A stretch of DNA of 64,000 nt from positions 3,053 to 67,052 of the forward strand of contig NZ_UQJH01000007.1 of assembly GCF_900541275.1 (NCBI RefSeq), written 5' to 3'. Origin of the DNA: an uncultured Porphyromonas sp. Its GTDB lineage: Bacteria; Bacteroidota; Bacteroidia; Bacteroidales; Porphyromonadaceae. Shown piece after piece: positions 45,401 to 53,099 of this stretch (position 1 is its first letter; every line of letters starts with the position of its first letter). The position numbers and the translations under genes are program-made. Under the pieces are notes generated by a model. It was given only the letters and a program-made list of their open reading frames with translations. It searched no databases and was not told the origin of the DNA.

Positions 45401-45575
45401 CCATCTGATTGGTCAGAATGAAGCCAAAGTCCCCCGTCTTAACGACATGCTTGATCCTTCCAAGCAGTCGAGGTTGCCCTAGTATGTCGGTGGTCGTAGG
45501 GAGGTCCGATAGGTCAAGGTTATCGATGTGACCTATTATGTACTCTGAGCTTACGGAGTAATCAGGTTTGCCCAT
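36462..45575 (-). CDS. Giant multi-helicase: cold-shock, exonuclease-like, RecQ and UvrD modules (3037 residues)
   Basis: This is a single open frame of 3037 codons. Domains in order: a cold-shock-type OB fold (about 37-118; KTGDFGFILTN and EIFIHSSDFDGNKL); a long helical region (about 120-800); a DEDD-exonuclease-like segment (about 822-915) whose key acids are changed (FDLRAKG instead of D-x-E, GHDIKRH instead of a later Asp); and a region (about 1000-1480) with weak DinG-like helicase resemblance. Then a full RecQ core (about 1505-1870; PTGGGKS at 1525-1531, FDEAHCITQWGQEFRPDY from 1633, QEVGRVGRSR from 1854) with a winged-helix-like tail, and a UvrD helicase (about 2370-2900; GPGSGKT 2387-2393, VDEFQD from 2499, MHKVKGLEFD from 2819, YVAYTRAKK near 2875). 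All motor motifs look intact. It sits between an S1 protein gene (14 bases upstream) and a second helicase gene. I know no named family with this whole layout. Confidence 0.85.
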   Translation of the reverse strand: MGKPDYSVSSEYIIGHIDNLDLSDLPTTTDILGQPRLLGRIKHVVKTGDFGFILTNQMGHRRAKSGNLTPTEKQEPSEIFIHSSDFDGNKLRKGEYVTFEINERGKKGTKALNGRKLEISNEDYRAVKQYVDEYSHIRGSVENKNYDIDIQRDIWRLFSQTVEGQTIVLKDLIQELEGLPDEDRSKKIIKLLDAHGLGTASISTPLEKSIDENIDPALRDKLREISRLTLIQSIEDYDIKMFSRELPVHDPASTAGAVIDRLSRDQELDEQCTHFVNHLEKAFPEVYREVVRLLPEIPSLAPLLFQSTGDIEAIKDDAFIEYLCKRSASYGEIAPLLRGLLSRLDRDQALSYAKYIASSDSASDELRLVIYTLTGDRDLGTTIALSPETTELQSYKKEILQMALRELNSSLVDTLDVVTDNDLVNEQISAVLGTEGQTESSVLDFLRKLSPDTLSHYTSTPEEVSPSPTLRWALYALTKDNVWLMDESIVEQLSQQSQASYEALHSLWKEKIRKKDKPAIARYIAGSEGALPSLLIYTLCLTGGTALVDRIKGEQKVYDQVQGLVAPLFRDAVETLDAATINRIGAVVDIETARSSLRTVFGQIKSKDEEAIVGFLSRVSTDLLSLYCERVDETYPSVHLRLLLYKATKDTKWLEETEIIHHLNGFADYGHDPRILLSHYTDEGDDLSHFLTYIRNHPHSSKGLLLYLSTGYEDKGLLQDLIRDRETLEKMRKLSIDDLALSFATAPDLDEESRRAFFATMGAEKISMVLHTYDEDHRYQYLQTIDDELGLEIVGTYFRDTPLFHHYVGEKWDLLKAEIPYMAFDLRAKGDQVEEFAFIKEDNVRYYDSQDQLRSLERSLKRYPIVVGHDIKRHTMSLLESKGIKTESHIWDTMEIEILLNPCRYSYHLTEPESIQEKTKLVNRLFWNQLYRLSLEPNLCEELAAFLPKELSDILRTLQTPVFAQYFSETEEKGEPFFRQLKPIDASLEERLREIAETPDSERTLIIAPKSIWPRLALLMPLSFPTETEEDSISYQSVDRERIESSGGLDVLTRTILKRFCEVSRTPIVANIALYLRTQGSGDISVYLSDERLIPFLYVRPSHIDCIETSGFVDQTLYQRDYTHIYAIGTEIHDRSFVQKIDKEYTSEELIDLHSRLPFSMAASNIALLDKEERAGLGISDEPLTANTWAEKSLSGKISIFRNYQYQTLRRKFLTNFNADPAVYPWELASVGNTEQPIVIARLSDPVTEDFSGKEKRVSSFSVFRSAYWVAQFALLSEIKERNRGVVLVYILRMREERESLIDYATQLGYDVPREGEGLQQIDLIRDPSRGLVLIDKEDFLREIGTYRTDEALCYVWDDLDIERHMIMWDTLPFDGDDQRSTQRREDEDTVTKSTARQCMAASWPIIRHYYSLMVANNPDTRLYVIDPHLEDYPTPLDASLAKLEEYALWENNSRYETALAQAGQYFADGHQEESSHSTEEVMEMLRRPFLGTNSDSEPFDWYDYQKPILKEIIEPSGDYLVTLPTGGGKSVLFQAPAIYHAIHRHRLSIVISPLLALMQDQVEELFEKGFGTNVDYLSGSREPFDVDYIYRRIVSGELALLYITPERFRVKRFMSALETRINRDGGLEYVIFDEAHCITQWGQEFRPDYQYALQRCIELKRRYNDFTFSLFSATITAQVESEIREFLPDIKRLGESANPVRDHIDISFALSGLSASAGTQGHTMDDRVAAIVDYIKANKIDFQKSRMLIFCRRRRECEEVTDMLSELCKASDADPILRQCADHIDYFHAGLDSQQRSDKYKAFKSSADSRDEGSGKDIYILAATKAFGMGMDIPNIHYLVHFSPPSYIEDYLQEVGRVGRSRKMFEDVFGPEGQIPALCINSDEDFRVLKELLISNMLSWSDIVSCKEAVIAFIEKFQTLKETESQPVLVPFNVWQKESGVSKDITSTRIALYWLDHIGHLKTEYLGAGYLTISFSGKSLAGCDHEEVLNYISKSCTDPTGSNIICLRDIQNEFHLARYELMDILIEAVEKELLLINNTLHCSLAPYRYYETRYFLLERKTAPLTLQIILKGLHDFLSSCRVNKEIVLDDEARRDLAGHLLDGIDLSRISVKALDSKKKEVDYMIWRNSEHEAHLSGAVTKLETYTEDITTRTGTDMLKLLKFVPGVSLHIKYRRKQAIYYITVHDKQWEKFLPLLRRDCTSFLESIVTNDRTNDMIEWASDAVKLTRGMKLQSRYIYFSTILQTLSMLRYINHSGLLPSCIECYTTEKSKDSLEEPLEDKSSPLYELRREFEEVNRVKILRLACMQIYSALAPDRQESFIKRYFGCRNTDEYFTLAGESAPEDSGIMQQLTEEALRDEERKLESNPAQLAIYNQPRDANVNVLAGPGSGKTHVLTLRCARLIYTEHVSPNKILVLAYNRAVVTELRNRLNHLFTRLGMSRTANRINVHTFHGLAKKCLGKSLDKTKPELWEYSFYDYLSNNKRAFILRYPEITHILVDEFQDITQVRLDCLLMLHDIYPKASFFTIGDINQSIYGFDRIPRDSSGERKQLSPEEYARCVDPKPYYAQLREAIHPVEMTMFTNYRSYQKILDAAKTFLPDGCQLPKAADVIMEHEPTESYVHISDCDSDNSQEWTRDLLEYIDKIRKTGASQQDSRNAIHTIAVFFRTNSEVYRCYAQLREKEKLPDDVRLRIQGTSVCELWRAREIYHLIHLLESSSGKLCEIEGDKTATELRDIVEDLRRSYPTWDEFYIDIAYTLSLSYLDSIRASESPHTWQDMADYIRDISSQDDGGVFKIYEDYKDQRLIKDDRLEVILTTMHKVKGLEFDAVFITPSSVGLPIIPHRCDYLDGEYLSADDLADIQEEQKLLYVAYTRAKKYLYVSKGPRERAVERGEEIYRSQDPQQILYMESDPKLGNYNLSYSAGKEYRGARELIRTKVKRGAAVKLIRDNRGNYKIYQDSITPPIGILTSRSQTPSRIAINAANNSVSQLGGFFVSDIVAWTYEETKDEYKENWGSEAIQNGYIYVVLISGVGTPD

Positions 45576-45589
45576 AGCAGCAGTCGTTG

Positions 45590-46375
45590 TTAATTGGCGG
45601 AAGAGTCTTCGATTTGAGCAATAAGCCGTTGATTGCTAATATCCCAGTCTACGATTATTATCTTGACTTTGTCCCTGATATTGAGGCGGTAATAGCTATC
45701 TGCTGTGGTGTTAGGGTCAGTCTCCATAATGATAGCCTCTACTCCTGCTTGGAGGGTAGCTGTGATCGAGTCCTCATTGATTGCAGTGATGAATGCATCG
45801 TGACAAGAGTTGACAGGGAAGGACTTTTTTGCTCTCTCCCACGGATCAGATGACCAGTCATATCCAGAGGTAAATCTGAGCCATCGCCGATCCACAAATA
45901 CCTCGTTGATAGAAACAGGAGCGAATTTTCCCAAGAGCTGCTGGGGAAATGAGTTCTCTGAAGGTGTCTGAGTATCATCCATGCGTACTATACCGATGAG
46001 ATCCTCGTTGATCTCAATCACTGCACCTTCGGGCTGGATCTGAATGACAGTTCCCAAGACTTTCTCGCCCACTACTTTCTGCTGATCGATGTTTTTCCAT
46101 GGATCTGGCCGCAAACGTTTCATACTGAGTATCACATCGCCATCTTTGATCATTACTACAGCAGCTTGGATTACATCATCTATCTTTGGTAAGTGATAGC
46201 GTCCATTTCCCCAAGTAATTTCCTTGACAGGGAGGGTGCATTTCACATTGTCCACAATCACAGAGACGAAGTTCGATTGTAGTTTTGTCACCTTCCCCTC
46301 AACGATATCCCCCACTCTGAGGGGTCTTCTGTCGCTCTGGAGTGGGGTGTTATTATCCGTATGATTCTCATTCAT
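45590..46375 (-). CDS. Triple S1-domain RNA-binding protein
   Basis: This is a 261-residue protein with three OB-fold S1-like domains: about 20-90 (VGDIVEGKVTKLQSNFVSVI), about 102-170 (VGEKVLGTVIQIQPEGAVIE) and about 190-257 (AFITAINEDSITATLQAGVE). DPW follows the first domain and lies near the end of the second, as in ribosomal S1-type repeats. There is no catalytic domain. It probably binds single-stranded RNA or DNA. It is the first gene of the helicase operon, 14 bases before the giant gene, so it may load or target the helicases. It is not ribosomal protein S1 (rpsA), which has four to six repeats and is much longer. Confidence 0.8.
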   Translation of the reverse strand: MNENHTDNNTPLQSDRRPLRVGDIVEGKVTKLQSNFVSVIVDNVKCTLPVKEITWGNGRYHLPKIDDVIQAAVVMIKDGDVILSMKRLRPDPWKNIDQQKVVGEKVLGTVIQIQPEGAVIEINEDLIGIVRMDDTQTPSENSFPQQLLGKFAPVSINEVFVDRRWLRFTSGYDWSSDPWERAKKSFPVNSCHDAFITAINEDSITATLQAGVEAIIMETDPNTTADSYYRLNIRDKVKIIIVDWDISNQRLIAQIEDSSAN

Positions 46376-46505
46376 AATGGCGTCTCGGATGGGCTTATCA
46401 CAAAGGTTCTAAGCTATGGATTTGTCCATAGACTTTATAGTCGCAAGATAGCGAAACTTGTTGATCTTCACCAAGCCGATGCAATGGCTACCATTATGGA
46501 GAGAC

Positions 46506-48881
46506 TTAGGGATGGAGGGTGAAGGGAGTGCCGGGGGTGAGGGTCACCTGCTGCTCTTGGTCGCGGGTGGCATCACGGAGGGTCACCGTGGTGGGACCGG
46601 CGAGGCGGCTTCGGAGCGTCACCTCGGTCACCTTCCCCTCGCTCCAGCTGCAGTCCACCTCCACGCCTCCACGGGCGCAGAGTCCGCTGTAGCTGCCGCT
46701 GTGCCAGAGGTCCGGCAGGGCGGGGAGGAGCTCGATCACCCCCTCGTGGCTCTGAAGTAGCATCTCGGCGATGCCGGCGGTGCCACCGAAGTTGCCGTCG
46801 ATCTGGAAGGGCGGGTGGGCGCAGAAGAGGTTGGGCAGCGTGCCACCTATGTTGACCAGCTCTCCCTCCTCGTCAAAGGCGGGTACAAAGAGACTCTTGA
46901 GGAGCTTGGCGGCATGGTTGCCGTCCTTGAGCCTTGCCCAGAAATTGATCTTCCACGCCCGGCTCCAGCCTGTGCCGGCATCGCCTCGCCTCCGGAGGGT
47001 GACGCGTGCCGCCTCGGCCAGCTCGGGCGTCTCCCGTGTGGTGATCGCATCTCCCGGGTAAAGCCCGTAGAGGTGCGAGACGTGGCGGTGGTGGATGTCC
47101 ATCTCGCGGTAGTCCTCAAGCCACTCCATGAGGTAGCCCTCCTTGCTGACCTGCATCGGTGGGAGGAGCGGCAGGGCATTCGCCATCCGGGTCAGGTCGG
47201 GATCGTAGGTGCCGAGGATCTCCGCAGCGCGCAGCGTGTGGCGGTAGAGCTCACCGACCAGCTGCGTGTCCATCGTCGGTCCCATGCAGATGTAGGCGAT
47301 CTGGGTCGAGTCACCTGGGAGGTAAAAGCCATTCTCCGGCGAGGAGGAGGGTGCGGTGACGAGCCACCCCTCCCTCGGCTCTCGGATCATCGTGGAGAGG
47401 AAGAAGCGGGACGCATCGAGGAGTGTCGGGTAGATCGCTCTGAGGTAGGTGGTGTCGCGGGTAAAGTCGTAGTGGTCCCAGAGGTGGCGGCAGAGCCATG
47501 CCCCTCCCGTCATCGTCGCTCCCCAGGAGGCATCCTCACCGGGAGCGGTGTAGTAGAAGGGGTTGGTCATCATATGCGCCACCCATCCCTCGGCGCCGTA
47601 GAAGTGCTTGGCGGTCCTCCGCCCGCTCTCCCGGAGGGCTGTGGTGAAGTCGATCAGCGAGCGATGAAGCTCGGAGAGATTGGCCACCTCGGCGGGCCAG
47701 TAATTCATCTGGACGTTGATATTGAGGTGGTAGTCCGCATTCCACGGTAGCTGGATCCCTTCGCCCCAGAGCCCTTGGAGATTGAGTGGCCAGCTGTCGG
47801 GACGGCAGCCGGAGATCATCAGGTAGCGGCCGTACTGGAAGTAGAGTGCCGCAAGGGAGGGGTCCTCATTGTCCTGATAGCGGCGGATGCGGTAGTCGGT
47901 CGTCCGCTCGGCTGCCTCCGTCGGCGCCCCGAGGTGGAGGCTCACGCGGTCGAAGAGCCGACTGTACTCCTTGAGATGCCTCTTGTAGATCGTCTCGTAG
48001 GCGAGGTCCTCCACCTCATCCAGTCGGTCTGACGGTGGCTCCGGGGCGACTCCACCGGCGGGGATGAGGTCGGTCCGGGCGGCGACGAGGAGGATCACGT
48101 CATCAGCGTGGGAGACGGAGAGGCGGCTCCCCCTCACTCGCATCTTGCCGCCGGTAGGGATGCAGCGCACCTCCGCCTCGTAGCGGGTCCCCTCGCCACC
48201 AAAGCCGTCCGGCAGCGAGCCGGTCAGGCGTAGTCCCACGTCCGTCCCCTCGATTGTGCCCCCCTCGGGGCGGGAGAGAGAGAGGTCAAAGGAGACCTTC
48301 CCCTTATGGTCCGCACCGAGGTGTATCACCAGCACATCGTCCTTACGCGAGGTGAAGTAGGAGCGATTGTACCGCACCCCATTGAGGTCAAAGAACGTAT
48401 GCGCCACCGCCGTCCGTAGGTCTAGCTCGCGCCGGTAGCCCGTCTCCGCTCCCTTAGGCAGGTGGTGGTCGAGGGTCATGTAGGCGAGCATCTGGTAGCT
48501 GCCGTAGGGTGAGTGGGCGCCATCGGGGAGTCCGCTCCCCTTGCCTCCGCAGCGGAAGTACTTGTACATCAGCCTCTGCGCCTGGAGATTGTCCCCGTCG
48601 AGGAGCGCATGTCGGATCTCCGGCAGGTGGCTCACCGCGTCGATGTCGTAGGCAGTACTGTCGACACTGCCGCTCCACATGGAGATCTCATTGAGGATCA
48701 GCCGCTCGCTCCGCACCTCACCACCGGTCATCAGCCCGAGCCGGCCGTTGCCGATCGGGAGCATGGCCTCGAAGGCCTTGGCTGGGCGATCGTAGCGGAG
48801 CTTCAGCGGGGTCTCCTCAGCGTGGAGAGGGAGCCAGAGGAGTGTCGCGAGGATCAGTAGGAGGTAATCTCTTAGTCTCAT
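46506..48881 (-). CDS. GH95 family alpha-L-fucosidase
   Basis: This is a 791-residue secreted protein (signal [21 protein letters not shown]). The start of the mature part, [22 protein letters not shown], and downstream [29 protein letters not shown], with the Asn and Asp expected in GH95 catalysis, identify the family. [13 protein letters not shown] and [21 protein letters not shown] are also typical. It removes fucose, commonly alpha-1,2-linked, from host glycans, which complements the GH18 locus at 12 kb. It closes a five-gene operon. Confidence 0.92.
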   Translation of the reverse strand: MRLRDYLLLILATLLWLPLHAEETPLKLRYDRPAKAFEAMLPIGNGRLGLMTGGEVRSERLILNEISMWSGSVDSTAYDIDAVSHLPEIRHALLDGDNLQAQRLMYKYFRCGGKGSGLPDGAHSPYGSYQMLAYMTLDHHLPKGAETGYRRELDLRTAVAHTFFDLNGVRYNRSYFTSRKDDVLVIHLGADHKGKVSFDLSLSRPEGGTIEGTDVGLRLTGSLPDGFGGEGTRYEAEVRCIPTGGKMRVRGSRLSVSHADDVILLVAARTDLIPAGGVAPEPPSDRLDEVEDLAYETIYKRHLKEYSRLFDRVSLHLGAPTEAAERTTDYRIRRYQDNEDPSLAALYFQYGRYLMISGCRPDSWPLNLQGLWGEGIQLPWNADYHLNINVQMNYWPAEVANLSELHRSLIDFTTALRESGRRTAKHFYGAEGWVAHMMTNPFYYTAPGEDASWGATMTGGAWLCRHLWDHYDFTRDTTYLRAIYPTLLDASRFFLSTMIREPREGWLVTAPSSSPENGFYLPGDSTQIAYICMGPTMDTQLVGELYRHTLRAAEILGTYDPDLTRMANALPLLPPMQVSKEGYLMEWLEDYREMDIHHRHVSHLYGLYPGDAITTRETPELAEAARVTLRRRGDAGTGWSRAWKINFWARLKDGNHAAKLLKSLFVPAFDEEGELVNIGGTLPNLFCAHPPFQIDGNFGGTAGIAEMLLQSHEGVIELLPALPDLWHSGSYSGLCARGGVEVDCSWSEGKVTEVTLRSRLAGPTTVTLRDATRDQEQQVTLTPGTPFTLHP

Positions 48882-48892
48882 AAGGATGGGAC

Positions 48893-49480
48893 TCAGAGGA
48901 GTGACTCGAAGTAGTCCAGTAACTCCTCCCTTCCCTCGCTCTTGAGCGAGGAGGTGACGAAGTAGGGCGGCAGCTCATCCCACTCCTCACGGAGCTTATC
49001 GAGGTAGGCATCTACGCTGCGGCGGGCAGCCGACTTGGAGAGCTTGTCTGCCTTCGTGAAGATGAGGGCAAAGGGTACATTATTCACTCCGAGGTGATTG
49101 ATGAAGTCAAGGTCGATCCGGAGAGGTGCGTGGCGTATGTCGATCAGCACGAAGAGGCAGGACATCTGCCACCGATGGCTCACGTAGTCATCGATCATCC
49201 GCTCGAGCTGCTGCCGTATGGGCTTCGGCACCTTGGCGTAGCCGTAGCCGGGCAGGTCGACGATGTAGAAGCGGTCGTCGATGAGGAAGTGATTGATCAG
49301 CTGCGTCTTACCGGGCGTCTGGGACGTCTTGGCGAGATCCCTCCGCTGGGTCAGCATATTGATCAGGGAGGATTTCCCTACGTTGGATCGTCCGATGAGC
49401 GCCAGCTCCACACGATCATCATCGGGGCACTCCGCCACGCTGCGGCTGCTCTTGATGAATGTTGCCTCTTGTATGTCCAC
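48893..49480 (-). CDS. engB: Ribosome biogenesis GTP-binding protein
   Basis: This is a 195-residue GTPase of the YihA/YsxC (EngB) type. G1 is [11 protein letters not shown]3 is [12 protein letters not shown] and G4 is FTKADKLS. It helps assemble the large ribosomal subunit. It starts 15 bases after the kinase gene and ends 11 bases before the fucosidase gene, so the fucosidase is attached to a housekeeping operon. Confidence 0.94.
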   Translation of the reverse strand: MDIQEATFIKSSRSVAECPDDDRVELALIGRSNVGKSSLINMLTQRRDLAKTSQTPGKTQLINHFLIDDRFYIVDLPGYGYAKVPKPIRQQLERMIDDYVSHRWQMSCLFVLIDIRHAPLRIDLDFINHLGVNNVPFALIFTKADKLSKSAARRSVDAYLDKLREEWDELPPYFVTSSLKSEGREELLDYFESLL

Positions 49481-49495
49481 TTGTATATAGTCTGC

Positions 49496-50470
49496 TTAGC
49501 GTTGCTTGGGGGTAAAAAGGTCTGCCACGCCGGCGCTGAGCCTTTGGGCATTGCTGCGCACCGTGTGGAGGAAGTCAAAGATCGTCTTGTCTCGGTCCTT
49601 AGGCCTGCCGGAGCAGACGCTGAGGCTCCGTGGCACCGCCTCTATCCGGAGCTCGTGGGTCTCTTCCATCGCATCGCCGTCGATGTGGTAGATGACCGAC
49701 TTGTCGGTCCGGATCGTGATCTGTCGACCGCGCAGCTGTCGGGTGTACTTGCTCTCTGTCAGGTCGCCACTGAAGAGCCGGTAGGCGATCATGCCTGCCT
49801 CAGCGGCCGGAAACTCCTCGATCGCCGTCACGTCCAGCATGCCATCCACCATCGACGCATCCGGGGCGATGAAGGCGTTGTTGCCATACTGCGATGCATT
49901 GGCCACCGAGACGATGTAGGCATGCACCTCACTCTCCTCACCGTCGATGGTGACCCTATAGTCCTCCGCATGGTACTGACCGAAGAGGTCCACCGTGTCA
50001 GCGATGTAGCTGATGAAGCCTCTTGTCTTGCTGGCAGAGAACTTCTCCGACACCGCCGCATCCAGCCCTATGCCGCAGGTGCAGAGGAAGGGCTTCCCAT
50101 TGACCCGACCGGTGTCGATCCGCTGCACCTCATGGCGTAGCAGCACCTCGATCGCCGGCTCCAGCTCCATCGGGATATGGAGCTCACGAGCGAGACCATT
50201 TCCGCTCCCGTTGGGCAGGATCCCCATCACCATGTCGGTGCCGATGAGCGCACGACCCACCTCATTGACGGTCCCGTCGCCTCCCATCACCACGACGACA
50301 TCAGCGTCTCCCGGGTCGAGAGCGCGGTGGTAGGCATCGTCCGGCTCCCGGGTGACGAAGCAGGTCACCTCGTGCCCCTGCTCCAGCAAGAGAGACACCG
50401 CCCTCGACGCCATCTCGATCGCATTGGCGTCGGGGCCGGAGACCGGATTGATGATCAGGAGGTACTTCAT
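49496..50470 (-). CDS. Diacylglycerol/lipid kinase family protein
   Basis: This is a 324-residue protein with the DAGK catalytic motifs: IINPVSGPDANA at the N-terminus, VVVMGGDGTVNEV and GILPNGSGNGLAREL. It probably phosphorylates a membrane lipid such as diacylglycerol or a sphingoid base, which Bacteroidetes make. The exact substrate is not evident. The start overlaps the pdxA stop by four bases, implying coupled translation. Confidence 0.88.
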   Translation of the reverse strand: MKYLLIINPVSGPDANAIEMASRAVSLLLEQGHEVTCFVTREPDDAYHRALDPGDADVVVVMGGDGTVNEVGRALIGTDMVMGILPNGSGNGLARELHIPMELEPAIEVLLRHEVQRIDTGRVNGKPFLCTCGIGLDAAVSEKFSASKTRGFISYIADTVDLFGQYHAEDYRVTIDGEESEVHAYIVSVANASQYGNNAFIAPDASMVDGMLDVTAIEEFPAAEAGMIAYRLFSGDLTESKYTRQLRGRQITIRTDKSVIYHIDGDAMEETHELRIEAVPRSLSVCSGRPKDRDKTIFDFLHTVRSNAQRLSAGVADLFTPKQR

Positions 50471-51579
50471 GGACGTCTCTCGTCGGAGATGATGCTGGTG
50501 GGCAGTGGGTGAGCCGTGATCCGGTCGTAGCTGCGGCGGCTGGCGATGATGTCTATAGCCGTGTAGATCGCGGAGCGGAAGGACTGCGGATTGGCGATCC
50601 CTCGGCCGGCAATGTCGTAGGCGGTGCCATGGTCGGGCGAAGTGCGGACGATCGGGAGCCCGGTGGTGACATTGACGCCCGTGTCCATCGCCAGGAGCTT
50701 GAAGGGGATCAGCCCCTGATCGTGATACATTGCGAGGATGCCGTCAAAGGTGCGGTAGCTGCCGCTCCCCCAGAGTCCGTCCGGAGCCACGGGGCCAAAG
50801 ACCTGTATCCCTCTCTGCCACGCCTCCTCGATGGCGGGGGCGATCACCTCCGGCTCCTCACGCCCGATGAGACCATTCTCTCCCGCATGGGGATTGAGAC
50901 CCATCACGACTATGCGGGGCTTGACGATGCCGAAGTCTCGTATCAGCGACTGCTCCAGCGTCACGATAGAGGACATCAGTTGCCCCCTCGTGATCAGCGA
51001 GGGGACCGCCGAGAGGGGCTCGTGGATCGTCGCCAGCGCCACATGCATCCCTGACGGCTCGGTAAAGAGCATCAGCGGGTGGCTCTCAGGGAAGTAGGAG
51101 GCGAAGAACTCCGTGTGCCCCGTAAAGGGAAACTCCGCCCCTGTCGTCGTATCCTTGTGTATCGGTGCGGTCACCACCCCATCCAGCCGCCCGGCGACCA
51201 GATCCTCAGCTGCATCTCTCAGCGCACGGGCAGCGAGCAGCCCGGCAGCCCGTGTGGGCTCACCGGGGGTGACGTGGAGGTCGATGCCGGTGGCGTCGGT
51301 CTCGATGATATTGATCTCTCCCTCGCGAGCCTCATCGGCGTGGTCGATGCGGTGAAGTCTCTCGGGTAGGTCGAGGGTAAAGCGCTTCCTGTAGTAATTG
51401 TAGATCGCTTCGGAGCCATACAGGACCGGCGTCATCAGGCGCAGCATCCGGCTGTCAGCGAGGCATCGGAGGATTACCTCGTAGCCGATGCCATTGAAGT
51501 CCCCGTGCGTCAGACCGACGCGCGGAGTGGTCTCGTGGAGCGCTTGCTCTTTCCTTTTCTTATCTTCCGGCTTACTCAT
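50467..51579 (-). CDS. pdxA: 4-hydroxythreonine-4-phosphate dehydrogenase
   Basis: This is a 370-residue protein with PdxA features: VGLTHGDFNGIGYEVILR at the N-terminus, VTAPIHKDT, the metal-ligand segment FPFTGHTEFF, VMGLNPHAGENG, and AMYHDQGLIPFK with metal-binding His. It works in pyridoxal phosphate synthesis. It overlaps both neighbours by four bases. Confidence 0.94.
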   Translation of the reverse strand: MSKPEDKKRKEQALHETTPRVGLTHGDFNGIGYEVILRCLADSRMLRLMTPVLYGSEAIYNYYRKRFTLDLPERLHRIDHADEAREGEINIIETDATGIDLHVTPGEPTRAAGLLAARALRDAAEDLVAGRLDGVVTAPIHKDTTTGAEFPFTGHTEFFASYFPESHPLMLFTEPSGMHVALATIHEPLSAVPSLITRGQLMSSIVTLEQSLIRDFGIVKPRIVVMGLNPHAGENGLIGREEPEVIAPAIEEAWQRGIQVFGPVAPDGLWGSGSYRTFDGILAMYHDQGLIPFKLLAMDTGVNVTTGLPIVRTSPDHGTAYDIAGRGIANPQSFRSAIYTAIDIIASRRSYDRITAHPLPTSIISDERRP

Positions 51580-52679
51580 TCTGTCGGTATCTCTTCTTCC
51601 ACGCCATCCGGTGTGGGGGTGACGACAAGTTCGTCCATGGTATTGGGCATCTTATGTGTCCTGAAGTCTGCCCCTATCGGGCGGATCGTGTAGAGGCTTG
51701 CCTCCGCATTCAGCAGCATATTCCGCTGCTTCTCACCGGGTGCGTAGATGAAGACCTCACCGATGACCAGGTTTCGCCCACTCTTATCCAGCATTCCCTG
51801 CATCACGAAGGAGCCGCCCATCATATCATTCGTCATCTCCCAGAGCCCCCTCAGCTCGCCGCGGTAGTCCCCGAGGTAGGTCATACCGTGGTAGTAATTG
51901 AAGGGCGGAGCATCCCGCTTCGTCGTCGTCATCTGGCTGCCGGGGTACTTCCCGGTGATGATGCTCCCGAGGATCGAGTCGCGTAGCTCGGTGAAGTACT
52001 CCTCGGTGAAGGTATTGGGATTGCGGTAGGGGATGGAGTAGACGACGAGGTCGATCCGCTTGGACTGGTCCATATTCGATGCCCACACGAGTCCCCTCTG
52101 TGCCTTGGTGAAGTCCAGTCCCGTGGGCGGATTCATAGTCACGCCGACGGAGTCCTCGATGAGCTGACGGATGGGATTGGAGAAGGTCTGCTCCAGGTAG
52201 TCCTGCCGGCGCTTCAGCTCCTCGGTGTAGATCAGCTGGACCAGCTGATCCCCCCGGCTCTGCAGGAGGGTGTAGATGTCGTCGAGGTTTCGTCCCTTGG
52301 CGTGGATGATCAGCTGCCCGGAGGCGTAGTCATTGCGCGACAGCCCGACGGAGGGACCACTGTAGGTCTCCGGGTCGATGGAGACGTAGAGGATGTTGCG
52401 GACCCGGCGGACAAAGGAGACGAAGTTGGACGCCTCCACGAAAGAGATGTCCGTCATCGGCTCCGGCTGCGGCAGGATCGTCACCGGCTGCCCGAAGTAG
52501 AAGGTGATGCTGTCCCGGAGCGCCTGATTGTCTATGTTGCCGTCAGGGACGACGGCGATCAGGCTGAGGGCATTGCCGGTGGCGCTGGTGGTACTCCGCC
52601 GCTTCTTCCCATTGCAGGAGGCGAGGAGGAGTAGGGCTGAGAGCAGCGCCACGATATAGGTGAGAGATCTGCGTGTCAT
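51576..52679 (-). CDS. DUF4837 family lipoprotein
   Basis: This is a 367-residue predicted lipoprotein: MTRRSLTYIVALLSALLLLA, then lipobox SCNGKK. The body matches the DUF4837 family of Bacteroidetes by general character (PEPMTDISFVEASNFVSFVR, GMTYLGDYRGELRGLWEMTN). Its function is unknown. The start at 52679 gives the signal peptide; a longer frame upstream passes through the promoter. It is the first gene of the five-gene operon that ends with the fucosidase. Confidence 0.78.
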   Translation of the reverse strand: MTRRSLTYIVALLSALLLLASCNGKKRRSTTSATGNALSLIAVVPDGNIDNQALRDSITFYFGQPVTILPQPEPMTDISFVEASNFVSFVRRVRNILYVSIDPETYSGPSVGLSRNDYASGQLIIHAKGRNLDDIYTLLQSRGDQLVQLIYTEELKRRQDYLEQTFSNPIRQLIEDSVGVTMNPPTGLDFTKAQRGLVWASNMDQSKRIDLVVYSIPYRNPNTFTEEYFTELRDSILGSIITGKYPGSQMTTTKRDAPPFNYYHGMTYLGDYRGELRGLWEMTNDMMGGSFVMQGMLDKSGRNLVIGEVFIYAPGEKQRNMLLNAEASLYTIRPIGADFRTHKMPNTMDELVVTPTPDGVEEEIPTE

Positions 52680-52717
52680 ACTACATTTATATATGGAGGA
52701 GAAATGATTGCCACCTA

Positions 52718-52725
52718 CAAATGTA
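52718..52725 (-). promoter_or_regulatory. -7 element of the DUF4837-pdxA operon
   Basis: The minus strand reads TACATTTG, an exact TAnnTTTG match 38 bases before the chosen lipoprotein start. Its position supports that start over the longer frame. Confidence 0.55.
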
Positions 52726-52744
52726 CCGAAAAGCCCCCACACCT

Positions 52745-53099
52745 CCGGCGGATTTCCAAGGGTAGCCGGGGTGCCGCATTTGAGCATTGGGGTAATCATA
52801 TATAGGGGGCTTATTCGTGAGGCACCCGAAGGGTGCTCGCTCCATAGGCATCGGTCATCCGCGAAGCAGTGACCGATTTGCCGAGACCTGTCCCTACCCC
52901 ATCGACCCCTTGCGGGTCGATGAGCAGAATTTCCCTTTTCCCGCGACCTCGCCAGGGTGTCGCACTATCAAGCCTCTCCGGGGAGTGCGACACCCTTGCG
53001 GGGTCGCGAGATCGCTTGCAATGCCTGATCCCCGGGTCGTCGGGGCTACGCCCCTCGACCCGGGGCTAAAAAGCGGGCACCCCTGTCGGGGTGCTTAGT
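52745..53099. repeat. Mosaic of dispersed GC-rich repeats
   Basis: This gene-free stretch is assembled from modules found elsewhere: tagccggggtgccgcatttg (also near 63880 in diverged form), the gagcattgggg…gaggcacccg module (also at about 25644), GCGACACCC/GGGTCGC hairpins (also near 4170), and the pair ggggctacgcccctcgaccc plus gcacccctgtcggggtgc (inverted relative to 4037-4103). Confidence 0.65.

Noticed and set aside
36462..45575. Possibility that the giant gene is an artefact joining two genes
   Set aside because: The frame stays open for 3037 codons with domains throughout and no internal intergenic-like stretch; a join error would be expected to break the frame. Read-level confirmation was not possible here.
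45590..46375. Ribosomal protein S1 (rpsA)
   Set aside because: Only three S1-like domains in 261 residues, and the operon partners are helicases rather than cmk-type genes; rpsA is much longer.
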